64,000 bases of DNA, taken from Porphyrobacter sp. IPPAS B-1204. GTDB taxonomy: Bacteria > Pseudomonadota > Alphaproteobacteria > Sphingomonadales > Sphingomonadaceae. The DNA lies in contig RHGM01000001.1 in NCBI GenBank assembly GCA_003724185.1, positions 1,131,001 to 1,195,000 of the forward strand, in the 5' to 3' direction. This document shows positions 44,914 through 53,590 of the stretch, piece by piece. Under the pieces are notes generated by a model. That model saw only the letters and a list, made by a program, of their open reading frames with translations. It was not told the origin of the DNA and did no database searches. The position numbers were made by a program, and so were the translations under genes. The first letter of the stretch is position 1. Each line of letters opens with the position of its first letter.

Positions 44914-45599
44914 CGGCACGCTCTTTTCGCGGCTTGGTCCAATGCGTCAAGGAAATCGTCACTGGCCGCGATCAGCGCGGCGTCCCACTGCTGCGGCGAA
45001 ACGCTGAGGCCCAGCCGCGCCAGACTGGTGACGCCGTATTCGGCAATCCCGCAAGGCACGATCCCGCCGAAATGCGTCAGGTCAGGATCAAGGTTCACCG
45101 AAAAGCCGTGCATCGTCACCCAGCGCCGCACCCGCACGCCGATCGCGCCGATCTTGGCTTCGGTGCCGTCGATGTCCTTGGTCCAGATGCCGACCCGGCC
45201 TTCCGCCCGCCAACTTTCGACGCCAAAGGTGGCCAGCGTGGCGATCACCCAGCCTTCGATGGCGTGGACAAAGCAGCGCACGTCCCGGCCCCGCTTGGCA
45301 AGGTCCAGAACCAGATAGCCCACCCTTTGACCCGGCCCATGATAGGTGTAGCGACCGCCCCGCCCGGCCTCGACCACCTCGAACCGAGGGTCGACCAGTT
45401 CGGCAGGGTCCGCGCTGGTGCCGGCGGTGTAGACTGGGGGGTGTTCGAGCAACCACACCAGTTCCGCCGCTTCGCCGGCGAAGACAGCGGCATTGCGCGC
45501 TTCCATCGCCGCCAGCGCGGCGGCGTAAGCCACAGGCGCGCTCTCACGCCGCCATTCGATCGGTAATGCAGCGCCGGGTGCAGGAGCAGTGCTTGCCAT
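44910..45599 (-). CDS. lipB: Octanoyltransferase LipB
   Basis: Transfers octanoate from acyl carrier protein to lipoyl domains, first step of endogenous lipoate attachment. 229 residues with [12 protein letters not shown], the catalytic Lys in [19 protein letters not shown] and the catalytic Cys in [11 protein letters not shown] 45599 is used; the frame runs back to a GTG at 45656 with no family match. lipA is not adjacent. Its stop overlaps the start of the downstream lipoprotein by four bases. Confidence 0.95.
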   Translation of the reverse strand: MASTAPAPGAALPIEWRRESAPVAYAAALAAMEARNAAVFAGEAAELVWLLEHPPVYTAGTSADPAELVDPRFEVVEAGRGGRYTYHGPGQRVGYLVLDLAKRGRDVRCFVHAIEGWVIATLATFGVESWRAEGRVGIWTKDIDGTEAKIGAIGVRVRRWVTMHGFSVNLDPDLTHFGGIVPCGIAEYGVTSLARLGLSVSPQQWDAALIAASDDFLDALDQAAKRACR

Positions 45600-45677
45600 G
45601 GCGCACCGGTGGGGGCATTGAGCGGCGAGATCAAGAGGCGATTGCAGCTGCAGCACCTCGCGGCAAAGGGATCAATA

Positions 45678-46499
45678 ATGGCAAACCGCAAGCTTGATAT
45701 GGGGAAAGCCTGGGTTCAGGCGACCGGCCTGATCGGGGCCAACCGCGATCTGGTAAGCGTGCTTGCAGGCATTTTTCTGTTCATCCCGTTTTTCGTGGCA
45801 ATTCTGGCGCTGATGAACAGTGACATCGATCTGGGCGGGGCGGGGAGCCAACCCGATCCCGAGCAGATTTACGCGCAGATCGTGGCGGTGATGGTGGACA
45901 ATTGGTGGGCGTTGCTGCTCGCCAGCATCGGCCAGCTGTGCGGCGGGATTGCGATAATAACGCTGCTGGGCGACCGCAGCCGCCCGACGGTAAGCGAAGT
46001 GCTGAAGCGGGTGCCGGGGTTGATCCTGCCGATGTTCGGCCTTCAGCTGCTGGTGACGCTGGCCACGCAGGGGCCTTCGCTGCTTGCCGAACGCCTGCCC
46101 GAAATGGCAGCGGCGCTGGCCGGTTTCGTGCTGCTGCCGATCACGCTTTACCTCACGGTCAAGTTCTCCCTGGCGAACGCCGTGATCGTGCTCGAACGCC
46201 GCCGTAACCCGTTGGTCGCGATGCGGGAATCATGGCGCCTGACCAAGGGAAATTCGTTCTTCCTGTTCGCCTTCATGTTCATGCTGGGATTGCTCGCTGT
46301 GGTGATCGGGCTGATCCTGACAATGATCGTCGGGCTTGTGCTTGCGGCCCTCGGGGAACGCGGTGCGATGATCGGCAACGCTGCCTTCATTGCCGGTATC
46401 GTGGCCACGTTCTACACGCTGTTTTACGCCGTCACGGTCTCGATCTACCACCAGTTGGCAGGAACCGTGTCGCAGACCGAAATCGATCTGTTCGACTGA
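45678..46499 (+). CDS. Multi-pass membrane protein (GlpQ-associated membrane domain / YciC-like)
   Basis: 273 residues with about six hydrophobic segments; an amphipathic N-terminus, then helices near 22-42, 73-95, 115-135, 142-165, 195-222 and 232-255. The segment RRNPLVAMRESWRLTKGNSFFLF is typical of the membrane domain shared by YciC-like proteins and glycerophosphodiester phosphodiesterase membrane parts. Function unknown. ATG 45678 has AAAGGG upstream. An MFS gene follows after 18 bases and is probably co-transcribed. Confidence 0.75.
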   Translation: MANRKLDMGKAWVQATGLIGANRDLVSVLAGIFLFIPFFVAILALMNSDIDLGGAGSQPDPEQIYAQIVAVMVDNWWALLLASIGQLCGGIAIITLLGDRSRPTVSEVLKRVPGLILPMFGLQLLVTLATQGPSLLAERLPEMAAALAGFVLLPITLYLTVKFSLANAVIVLERRRNPLVAMRESWRLTKGNSFFLFAFMFMLGLLAVVIGLILTMIVGLVLAALGERGAMIGNAAFIAGIVATFYTLFYAVTVSIYHQLAGTVSQTEIDLFD

Positions 46500-46517
46500 C
46501 GCCGCGGGCGCAGCACG

Positions 46518-47873
46518 ATGGCCGACACCGATCCCGATCTGACGCCCAAGACGCAGGGCCCGCCCGCCACCGGCGCCATCCCGCCGGGTCGCATGGCGCT
46601 GTTGTTCATGGTGATGCTGGTCACCGCGGCAGGCAACACCGCGATGCAATCGGTGATGCCGTCCATCGGCACCGCCTTGGCGGTCGACGATGTCTGGATC
46701 AGCCTAGCCTATAGCTGGTCGGCGCTCTTGTGGGTGGTGTGCGCGCCGTTCTGGGCGCGGCGGTCGGACCAGCGCGGGCGCAAGGCGATGATGGCGCTGG
46801 GGCTGGCGGGCTTCATTGTTTCGTTCGTGCTGTGCGGCGCGGTGCTGTGGGCCGGGCTTTCGGGCTGGCTTTCGGCGGTCTGGACTCTGATCGCCTTTGC
46901 CGCCGCGCGCAGCCTTTACGGCGGGTTCGGCAGCGCTGCGCCCCCGGCGGTGCAGGCCTATGTCGCCTCGCGCACACCCCGTGCGGAACGCACGCAGGCC
47001 CTGTCCCTGATCGCATCGAGCTTTGGCCTTGGCACCGTGATCGGCCCGGCGCTGGCGCCGCTGATGGTGGTGTCGTTCCTCGGCATCGGCCTGACCGGGC
47101 CGTTCATCGCCTTTGCCGCGATTGGCGTTGTCGCGCTGGTGCTGCTGCGGCTGCGCCTGCCCGATGACGAGCCGCAATATGCCGCACGTGGACAGGGGGT
47201 CGCCTATTCCAGCGGAACGGGCGCACCGGTCGATCCGCAGGAGGCGCCCGAAGCCGACGAAACCGCAGAGCCGCCGCGCCTCAGCTGGCGCGACCCGCGT
47301 TTGCGCCCGTGGGTGTTTGCGGGGTTCTTCGGCGGGCACGCGCAGGCGATGGTGCTGGGGATTGCGGGCTTTCTGGTTCTCGACCGGCTGGGTCTGCGCG
47401 ATACGCCTGCCGAAGGCGCAGGGCCGGTGGGGCTGGTGCTGATGAGCGGGGCGATTGCCACGCTTCTGGCACAATGGGGCCTGATCCCGCGCTTCAACCT
47501 CGGCCCGCGCGCGGCGACCTTGTGGGGAATCGCGGCGGCGGCGTTCGGGACGGTGCTGCTGGGGATTGCGGGCGATCTGCACCTGATCGCGCTCGGCTAT
47601 GCCATCGCATCGCTGGGCTTCGGCCTGTTTCGCCCCGGCACCACGGCGGGCACCTCGCTGGCGGTGACGCGGGCCGAACAAGGGCAGGCAAGCGGGATTG
47701 TCGCGTCACTGGCGGGGGCGAGCTACATCTATGCGCCAGCACTGGGCGTCTGGCTCTATGGCCATTCCGATTGGCTGGGCTTCGGCCTGATCGTGGCCCT
47801 GTGCGCCATCGTGCTGGTGCACGGCTGGTTCGCCTTGCAGCCGGATGGCGAACTGACCCGCGAACGGGGTTGA
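46518..47873 (+). CDS. MFS transporter
   Basis: 451 residues, twelve predicted helices. The loop between helices 2 and 3 (GARR-type WARRSDQRGRKAMMALGLAGF) is the MFS signature A; a cytoplasmic loop of about 50 polar residues (YAARGQGVAYSSGTGAPVDP region) separates the halves. Substrate unknown; the layout recalls proton-driven drug or metabolite exporters. Likely in a unit with the upstream YciC-like gene. A series of hairpins follows the stop. Confidence 0.9.
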   Translation: MADTDPDLTPKTQGPPATGAIPPGRMALLFMVMLVTAAGNTAMQSVMPSIGTALAVDDVWISLAYSWSALLWVVCAPFWARRSDQRGRKAMMALGLAGFIVSFVLCGAVLWAGLSGWLSAVWTLIAFAAARSLYGGFGSAAPPAVQAYVASRTPRAERTQALSLIASSFGLGTVIGPALAPLMVVSFLGIGLTGPFIAFAAIGVVALVLLRLRLPDDEPQYAARGQGVAYSSGTGAPVDPQEAPEADETAEPPRLSWRDPRLRPWVFAGFFGGHAQAMVLGIAGFLVLDRLGLRDTPAEGAGPVGLVLMSGAIATLLAQWGLIPRFNLGPRAATLWGIAAAAFGTVLLGIAGDLHLIALGYAIASLGFGLFRPGTTAGTSLAVTRAEQGQASGIVASLAGASYIYAPALGVWLYGHSDWLGFGLIVALCAIVLVHGWFALQPDGELTRERG

Positions 47874-47893
47874 CCGCGTTGAACCGGACTGTT

Positions 47894-47990
47894 CGGCGGC
47901 AAGGCCGCCGCAAGGCCGACCGGCCGCCCGCAGGTGCTCAAGCCCGCAGGGCTTGAACCGCGCCGAGGACGTGCCCGCGGAGGCGGGCAC
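47894..47990. terminator. Three tandem hairpins between MFS and arsC-like genes
   Basis: CGGCGGC-AAG-GCCGCCG (47894-47910), CAAGCCC-GCA-GGGCTTG (47939-47955) and GTGCCCGC-GGAG-GCGGGCAC (47971-47990) are three perfect stems between convergent stops at 47873 and 47997. The last one has the same GGAG loop as the hairpin at 1588-1611. They probably end transcription from both sides, though none has a T-tract. Confidence 0.5.
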
Positions 47991-47996
47991 GCAGGA

Positions 47997-48341
47997 TCAA
48001 AGTATTTCCAGAACCACGTCCTGAGGCCGGCACAGGCGCACGCCCTTGTCTGTTTCCACGAGGGGCCGTTCGATCAGGATCGGATCAGCCACCATCGCGG
48101 CGAGCACTGTGGCATTGTCCGCACCCGGCAGGCCCCGCTCCGCCGCATCGGTGCCGCGCAGGCGCAGGCCCTGCTGCGGCGTGATCCCGGCATCGCGATA
48201 AAGCTGGGCGAGCTTTTCAGCCGTGGGCGGGGCTTTCAGATATTCGACCACCGTCACCTCCACCCGGCTGAGGTTTTCCAGTATTGCCAGTGTCTTGCGC
48301 GATGTCCCGCAAGCCGGATTGTGCCAGATGGTCGCCTTCAT
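47997..48341 (-). CDS. ArsC/Spx-family reductase (arsenate reductase, glutaredoxin type)
   Basis: 114 residues with the thioredoxin-like start ATIWHNPACGTSRKTLAIL, catalytic Cys12 in the CGTSRK motif, and the later DPILIERPLVE segment with the Arg that shapes the arsenate site. The family covers true arsenate reductases and proteins of other redox roles; without ars genes nearby the substrate is uncertain. ATG 48341 has AAGGAG upstream. Divergent from a FecA-like receptor. Confidence 0.88.
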   Translation of the reverse strand: MKATIWHNPACGTSRKTLAILENLSRVEVTVVEYLKAPPTAEKLAQLYRDAGITPQQGLRLRGTDAAERGLPGADNATVLAAMVADPILIERPLVETDKGVRLCRPQDVVLEIL

Positions 48342-48445
48342 CGCTGCTCTCCTTGCCGCCGGATGTCCTCTGGCAAATAGGCCCAGCGCGACCAAATTGC
48401 CACAGATTGAGGTTTATCAATTTCGGCCGCAGCAAAGTCTTGCAG

Positions 48446-48462
48446 TTGCGAGTAAGTTGCAA
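48446..48462. promoter_or_regulatory. Candidate iron box upstream of the FecA-like receptor
   Basis: TTGCGAGTAAGTTGCAA, a 17-base imperfect palindrome (TTGC/GCAA arms) that shares its first seven bases and 12 of 17 positions with the bfr palindrome at 1029-1045. It lies 35 bases before the receptor start. Confidence 0.35.
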
Positions 48463-48496
48463 TAGCTCGCCTGCCAGACGCTTTGAAAGGCCACCC

Positions 48497-50749
48497 ATGA
48501 TTCACCGCATTGCGCGCACCGCCCTGCTGCTCGGCTGCGCCACCGTCGCATTCCCCGCCTTTGCCGAAACCGCCGCCGAAACTGCCACGCAGCCTGCGAC
48601 CGAGATCATCGTCGTCGGCACGGCCGAGGAAGCCGACGAAATCGCGGGCTCGTTCAGCAAGGTCAGCGAAGAAGACCTGCGCCGCACCCGCGTGCTCAAC
48701 GTCAATGACGCGCTGCGGCAGGTTACTGGTGTGTTCGTGCGCGACGAGGAAGGCGCCGGGATGCGGCCGAACATCGGCATCCGCGGGCTTAATCCCATCC
48801 GGTCGACCAAGGTGCTGCTGCTCGAAGACGGCGTGCCGCTCGGCTATGCGCCCTATGGCGACAATGCTGCCTATTACCACCCGCCGATCCAGCGCTTCAC
48901 CGGGGTCGAGGTGCTAAAGGGCGCCGGCCAGATCCGCTTCGGCCCGCAGACCATCGGCGGTGTGGTGAACTATATCACCCCGGACGCGCCGGAGGAATTC
49001 ATCGCCAGCGGCACGGTCGCGGCGGGCAATCGTGACATGCTGATGCTGGACGGGCAGGTTGGCGGCAAGCTGCTGGGCGGCGGCGTGCTGGTGCACGTCA
49101 ACCACAACCAGACCGACGGCAACCGCGACAATCAGGCGCTGCGCTTCACCGATATCTTCATCAAGGGCGCGTGGGAGCTTGGGCCGGATCACGGCCTCAC
49201 CGTGAAGCTGTCGCGTTTCCGAGAGGATAGCCATGTCGGCTATTCGGGCCTGCGCCGCGACGAATTCGCTGCCGACCCGCGCGGCAACGTGTTCGTCAAC
49301 GATGATTTCCAGACCGAGCGGATGAACGCCACGATCGCCCACCGCTGGGATCTGAGCGAAGACCTGCGCCTGCTGACCACCGGCTACTATCACTACTTCA
49401 CGCGTGACTGGTGGCGGCAATCGTCCAATTCGGGCCAGCGCCCCAATGACGCCAGCGATCCGGCTTGCGGCGGTCTGGCCAATCTGCTGACGACCTGCGG
49501 CAACGAAGGCCGGTTGCGCGACTACGACACCTACGGGGTCGAAACCCGCCTCAGCGTCGATCACGCCCTGCTCGGCTTCGGCGGAGAAACGGAAATCGGC
49601 GTCCGCTATCACGAGGAACGCCAGCGCCGCCTGCAGCTGAACGGTGACACCCCCAACGCCCGCACCCCCGGCACCGGCGTGAACGCGGGCGTGCGCGAGA
49701 ACAACGAGCGTGACACCACCGCCTTTGCCGCCTTCATCCAGTCGCGGTTCGATTTCGGCGCCCTGTCGGTAACCCCCGGTGTGCGGGCCGAATTCATCGA
49801 CCTGACCCGCCGCAACCTGCCCATCGACGTGCTGGTGGGCGGACGCCCCTCGGGCGCGGTCACGGCGGCCAGCAGCGGCAGTGAAAGCCTCAACGAGGTG
49901 CTCCCCGGAATCGGCGCTACGTGGGAGGTCGCGGAAAACGTCACGCTGTATGGCGGCGTGCACCGCGGCTTCGCCCCGCCGCGGGTAGAGGACATCATCA
50001 CCGCAGCGGGGGGATCGGTCGATCTCGATCCGGAACTGAGCTGGAACTACGAAATCGGCATCCGCGGCGACATCGTGCGCGGGATCAACGCCGATGCGAC
50101 CTTCTTCGTGATGGATTTCGAAAACCAGATCATCGCGCAGTCGGTGGCCGGCGGGATCGGCACGCAGCTGACCTCGGCTGGCGAGACAATGCACCGTGGC
50201 GGCGAGTTCGCGCTCAATGCCTCGTCACGCGATGCGGGCTGGACCGAAAGCGATACTGATGTGTTCGCGCGTTTGGCGGTTACGTGGGTCGCCGATGCCA
50301 AGTTCAACAGCACCCGTATCGCCACCGCCCCCTGCTTTGACGGCGCGACCACCGGCACGCAGGTGGCCACAGGCTCCGGCCCGGCCCCCTGCGGCGTGGC
50401 GCGCAATGTCGAAGGCAACCGCCTGCCCTATTCGCCCGAATGGCTGGTGTCAGGCGCGATCGGGGTGGAACACAAGGGCTTTACCGGCCAGCTGGAAGTG
50501 ATCAGCCAGTCTTCGATCTTTGCCGATGACGTGAACCTCATCCCGGTCACGCCCGATGGCCAGCGCGGGCTGATCGAAGGCTGGACGCAGGTCAACGCGG
50601 CGGTGTCCTATGGCCCCCCGCAGGGCAAGTGGGAGGTGTTCACCACGGTCCGCAACCTGTTCGACCGGCTCTATATCGTTGACCGGGCACGCGGCATCCT
50701 GCCGGGTCAGCCGTTCACGATCCAGGCCGGGGTAACGATCCGGTACTAA
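48497..50749 (+). CDS. TonB-dependent receptor, FecA-like
   Basis: 750 residues. Signal peptide (1-24, ending AFPAFAE), TonB box EIIVVGT, plug with IGIRGLNPIRSTKVLLLEDG, PLGYAPYGDNAAYYHPP and VLKGAGQIRFGPQTIGGVVNYIT, then a barrel ending QAGVTIRY with a terminal aromatic residue. The GIRGLNP...APYG...RFGPQTIGGVVN string resembles the ferric-dicitrate receptor FecA; ligand assignment is inferred, and no FecR/FecI signalling pair or N-terminal signalling domain is present. ATG 48497 has AAAGG upstream. Confidence 0.88.
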   Translation: MIHRIARTALLLGCATVAFPAFAETAAETATQPATEIIVVGTAEEADEIAGSFSKVSEEDLRRTRVLNVNDALRQVTGVFVRDEEGAGMRPNIGIRGLNPIRSTKVLLLEDGVPLGYAPYGDNAAYYHPPIQRFTGVEVLKGAGQIRFGPQTIGGVVNYITPDAPEEFIASGTVAAGNRDMLMLDGQVGGKLLGGGVLVHVNHNQTDGNRDNQALRFTDIFIKGAWELGPDHGLTVKLSRFREDSHVGYSGLRRDEFAADPRGNVFVNDDFQTERMNATIAHRWDLSEDLRLLTTGYYHYFTRDWWRQSSNSGQRPNDASDPACGGLANLLTTCGNEGRLRDYDTYGVETRLSVDHALLGFGGETEIGVRYHEERQRRLQLNGDTPNARTPGTGVNAGVRENNERDTTAFAAFIQSRFDFGALSVTPGVRAEFIDLTRRNLPIDVLVGGRPSGAVTAASSGSESLNEVLPGIGATWEVAENVTLYGGVHRGFAPPRVEDIITAAGGSVDLDPELSWNYEIGIRGDIVRGINADATFFVMDFENQIIAQSVAGGIGTQLTSAGETMHRGGEFALNASSRDAGWTESDTDVFARLAVTWVADAKFNSTRIATAPCFDGATTGTQVATGSGPAPCGVARNVEGNRLPYSPEWLVSGAIGVEHKGFTGQLEVISQSSIFADDVNLIPVTPDGQRGLIEGWTQVNAAVSYGPPQGKWEVFTTVRNLFDRLYIVDRARGILPGQPFTIQAGVTIRY

Positions 50750-51285
50750 TCAGGCACCCGCAGCGCGGGGACGGCCTTGGCGGCGTCCTCGGCGCTGATG
50801 CCGGGGGCAGGGGCGGCGCTGATGCGCTCCTGCCGCTGCGCCACCCGGCCCGCCTGCTCCACCGCCTTGATCAACCGGGGGTAGACCCCGCAGCGGCAGA
50901 TATTGGGGATCGCGGCGTCGATTTCCTCGCGCGTTGGCGCGGGCGTGCGCTGGAGCAGCGCTGCCGCCGCGATCACGATGCCCGGCGTGCAATATCCGCA
51001 CTGGATCGCACCTTGCGCCACCATTGCCTGCTGAACGGGGTGCGACCGGTCGCGGCTGAGGCCTTCGATGGTGGTTATCAGCCGCCCTTCTGCCTCGGCC
51101 AAGGTAATCGCGCAGGATCGCAGCGCCACGCCATCGACCAGCACCATGCACGCGCCGCCGCAATCGCCGCCGCCGCAGGCCTTGGTGCCGGTGAGGTTCA
51201 TCGCCTCACGCAGCGCGTAAAGCAGCGGCATGCGGGGATCGAGGTCGAACTCGACCGGCCGCTCGTTGACGGTCATGCGGGACAT
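50746..51285 (-). CDS. Small [2Fe-2S] subunit of a molybdenum hydroxylase (IorA/CoxS type), orphan
   Basis: 179 residues with both clusters of the xanthine-dehydrogenase small-subunit family: plant-type GTKACGGGDCGGAC in the N-terminal ferredoxin domain, and the C-terminal four-helix pair QCGYCTPG and CRC. It passes electrons from a molybdopterin subunit to an acceptor. No large subunit, FAD subunit or XdhC-like gene is adjacent, so its partner must be elsewhere. A C-terminal Ala-rich tail of about 25 residues is extra. Its stop overlaps the upstream-facing receptor's stop by about three bases. Confidence 0.88.
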   Translation of the reverse strand: MSRMTVNERPVEFDLDPRMPLLYALREAMNLTGTKACGGGDCGGACMVLVDGVALRSCAITLAEAEGRLITTIEGLSRDRSHPVQQAMVAQGAIQCGYCTPGIVIAAAALLQRTPAPTREEIDAAIPNICRCGVYPRLIKAVEQAGRVAQRQERISAAPAPGISAEDAAKAVPALRVPD

Positions 51286-51301
51286 TGTGGGCGCCTAAAG
51301 C

Positions 51302-52066
51302 TTACTGCCGCCAGCTGTCATCGATTTTATCGACCCGGCGCTTCCACGCCTCGAAATCGAACATCCCGGCGCCGCCCTGCCCGCTCATCACGGAAAGATC
51401 GCGCTGGTGCACATCGACCACTTCCTGCGGGACAATCACGGGGTTGCCCATGCTCAGCGTCGCCACCTGGATCTCGCAGGCGCGCTGCAAGGCCCACATC
51501 TTGACGAACATGCCCTGAATCGTGCGGTCCATCACCACCGGGCCGTGGTTGCGCAGCATCAGGATCGAATGATTGCCGAGGTTCTGCACCAGCCGCTCGC
51601 CCTCTTCAGCGCGCACGGTGACGCCCTCGAAATCGTGATAGCCGATCTGGCCCTGGAAGTTGCAGGCGTAGAAATTGGTCGGCAGCAGCCCGTCCTTGTG
51701 GCTCGCCACGGCCATGGTCGCGGTGGTGTGGACGTGGCAGATCGCATCCGCGCGGCCGCCCAAATGCTTGTGGAAATAGGCGTGCTGGGTGAAGCCCGCC
51801 TTGTTCACCATATAGGGCGATCCGCCGACATTGTTCCCCTCGACATCGATCTTGACGAGGTTGCTCGCGGTCACTTCCGAATAGAGCAGCCCGAAGGGAT
51901 TGATCAGGAAGGTGTCGGTCTCGCCCGGCACCTTCAGCGAGATGTGGTTGTAGATCGATTCCGACCAGCCGAGGTGATCGAAGATGCGGTAGCAGGCCGC
52001 CAGGTCAAGCCGCGCCTGCCATTCTTCCTTGCTGCATTCGATAGTGGGCTTGAGCTGCGTTGCCAT
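51302..52066 (-). CDS. Class II aldolase/adducin family protein
   Basis: 254 residues. The zinc ligands appear as HVHTTA and, later, RNHG; the YNHISLKVPG start of the fold and SEVTASNLVKID loop are typical. Members include fuculose-phosphate aldolase-like enzymes and decarboxylases; the substrate is unknown. ATG 52066 has AGAGGA upstream. It lies 16 bases upstream of the orphan molybdenum-hydroxylase small subunit on the same strand, so they may be co-transcribed. Confidence 0.9.
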   Translation of the reverse strand: MATQLKPTIECSKEEWQARLDLAACYRIFDHLGWSESIYNHISLKVPGETDTFLINPFGLLYSEVTASNLVKIDVEGNNVGGSPYMVNKAGFTQHAYFHKHLGGRADAICHVHTTATMAVASHKDGLLPTNFYACNFQGQIGYHDFEGVTVRAEEGERLVQNLGNHSILMLRNHGPVVMDRTIQGMFVKMWALQRACEIQVATLSMGNPVIVPQEVVDVHQRDLSVMSGQGGAGMFDFEAWKRRVDKIDDSWRQ

Positions 52067-52160
52067 GGGCCAATCCTCTCCGTCTGTCCTTGGGCCAAGC
52101 TATCGCACGCTGAGGGAATGCTTTGCAAGCCACCCGCGGCGCGGCTAGGCCTAGGCGACG

Positions 52161-53528
52161 ATGAACGCGCCCGCCCTATCCTCTGCGAAACTGGTGAGCG
52201 GCAGCATTCCCGGACATCTGGTTGCCCAAACGCTTCCCGCCGTGATCGGCGTGGCAGCGATCATGTCGATCGGGATCGTCGACGCCTATTTCATCGGCCA
52301 ATTGGGCAGCGCGCCGCTGGCCGCAATCAGCTTTATCTTCCCCGTCGCCGTGGCCAGCACATCGCTGGGTGTGGGGGTGATGGTGGGGATCAATTCGGTC
52401 GTTGCCCGCGCGCTGGGCGAAGGCGCATTTGACCAGGCGGCGCGGCGGGCCAATTTCGGGATCGTGTTCGCGGCTGTGTGCGGGCTGTTGATGGGGCTGG
52501 CGCTTTACCTGCTGATCGATCCGATCTTCACCGCAATGAACGCGCCTGCGGACCTCATGCCGCTGATCCGCGACTACATGACGCCTTATGCGATGGGCTT
52601 TCCACTGAGCCTTGCGATCATGGGCTTCAACGGCGTGCTGCGCGGACAGGGTGAGGCCAAGCGGACGAGCACGGTCAGCATCACCTATGCCGCGGCCAAC
52701 TGGGTGCTGAACCCGATCCTGATCACCGGAGCCTTTGGGTTTGAAGGCTTCGGCATCGCGGGATCGGCCTATGCCACGGTGATCGGCTGGGGCGTCGGCG
52801 TGGCGACGGCGCTGGTGCTGCTGCGCGGCACTTCGCTGCCGCTGAACCTTGGCCTGCTGCGCGAATGCAGCCTGATCGATCCGGCCAAGGCGATCATGCG
52901 CGTCGGGTTGCCGGCCGCCTTCTCCAACGCGATCAACCCGCTGGGCCTGTCGATCCTGACCGCGCTGGTCGCGCTGGAGGGAGAAGCGGCGGTGGCGGGT
53001 TTCGGCGCGGCAGGGCGGTTGCAGAGCTTCGTGATCGTCCCGCTGCTGGGGCTTTCGGGCGCAATCGGGGCGATTGTCGGGCAGAACTGGGGGGCAGGCC
53101 GGTTTGACCGCGCCCGCGAGGCGACGCTTTATGCTGCCGGCTTCTGCGTGGTGTGGGGGCTGCTGGTGGCGATCGGGATGGTCGCTGCGGGCGAAAGCTT
53201 CGCGGCCATCTTCACCGACAATCCCGCCGTGATCGCCGAATTTGCCGCCTATCTCGAAATTGCCGCCTGGGGCTATGCCGGGTTCGGGCTGCTGATTGTC
53301 GGCAACGGGATCATGAATGCGGTCGACAAGGCAGGCTTTGCGCTGGTGCAATCGGTGGCGCGGGTGTTTCTGGTGATGCTTCCGGTCGCGCTGGTCCTGC
53401 AACCCGGCATGGGCTCATCGGCGATCTACACCGCCGAACTCGCCGCCAACATGTTCGGCGCGGTGTCTGCGGTGCTGCTGGTGCGGCATATCTTTGCGAA
53501 ACAGGCCCCTGCTTGGGGGCTGCGCTAG
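52161..53528 (+). CDS. MATE family efflux transporter
   Basis: 455 residues, twelve hydrophobic helices in two six-helix repeats. Typical segments are VIGVAAIMSIGIVDAYFIGQLG with loop LAAISFIFP, GFNGVLRGQGEAKRTS in the first half and GLSGAIGAIVGQNWGAG in the second. Exports cationic compounds using a proton or sodium gradient; substrate unknown. The gene is monocistronic and ends 62 bases before cheA. Confidence 0.93.
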   Translation: MNAPALSSAKLVSGSIPGHLVAQTLPAVIGVAAIMSIGIVDAYFIGQLGSAPLAAISFIFPVAVASTSLGVGVMVGINSVVARALGEGAFDQAARRANFGIVFAAVCGLLMGLALYLLIDPIFTAMNAPADLMPLIRDYMTPYAMGFPLSLAIMGFNGVLRGQGEAKRTSTVSITYAAANWVLNPILITGAFGFEGFGIAGSAYATVIGWGVGVATALVLLRGTSLPLNLGLLRECSLIDPAKAIMRVGLPAAFSNAINPLGLSILTALVALEGEAAVAGFGAAGRLQSFVIVPLLGLSGAIGAIVGQNWGAGRFDRAREATLYAAGFCVVWGLLVAIGMVAAGESFAAIFTDNPAVIAEFAAYLEIAAWGYAGFGLLIVGNGIMNAVDKAGFALVQSVARVFLVMLPVALVLQPGMGSSAIYTAELAANMFGAVSAVLLVRHIFAKQAPAWGLR

Positions 53529-53553
53529 GCGCTTGTTAACCAACCTTGCCGCA

Positions 53554-53574
53554 TAGCCCTGACTGATAGGGCTA
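53554..53574 (+). promoter_or_regulatory. Hairpin in the cheA leader
   Basis: TAGCCCT (53554-53560) and AGGGCTA (53568-53574) pair perfectly around seven bases, immediately before the purine-rich AGAGG preceding cheA. It could terminate transcription from the MATE gene weakly or influence cheA translation. Confidence 0.3.
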
Positions 53575-53590
53575 AGAGGTTGCGCACCTG

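Noticed and set aside
53538..53552. CtrA-type box before cheA (TTAACCAACC...)
   Set aside because: Only the first half-site matches; the second half differs too much to claim.
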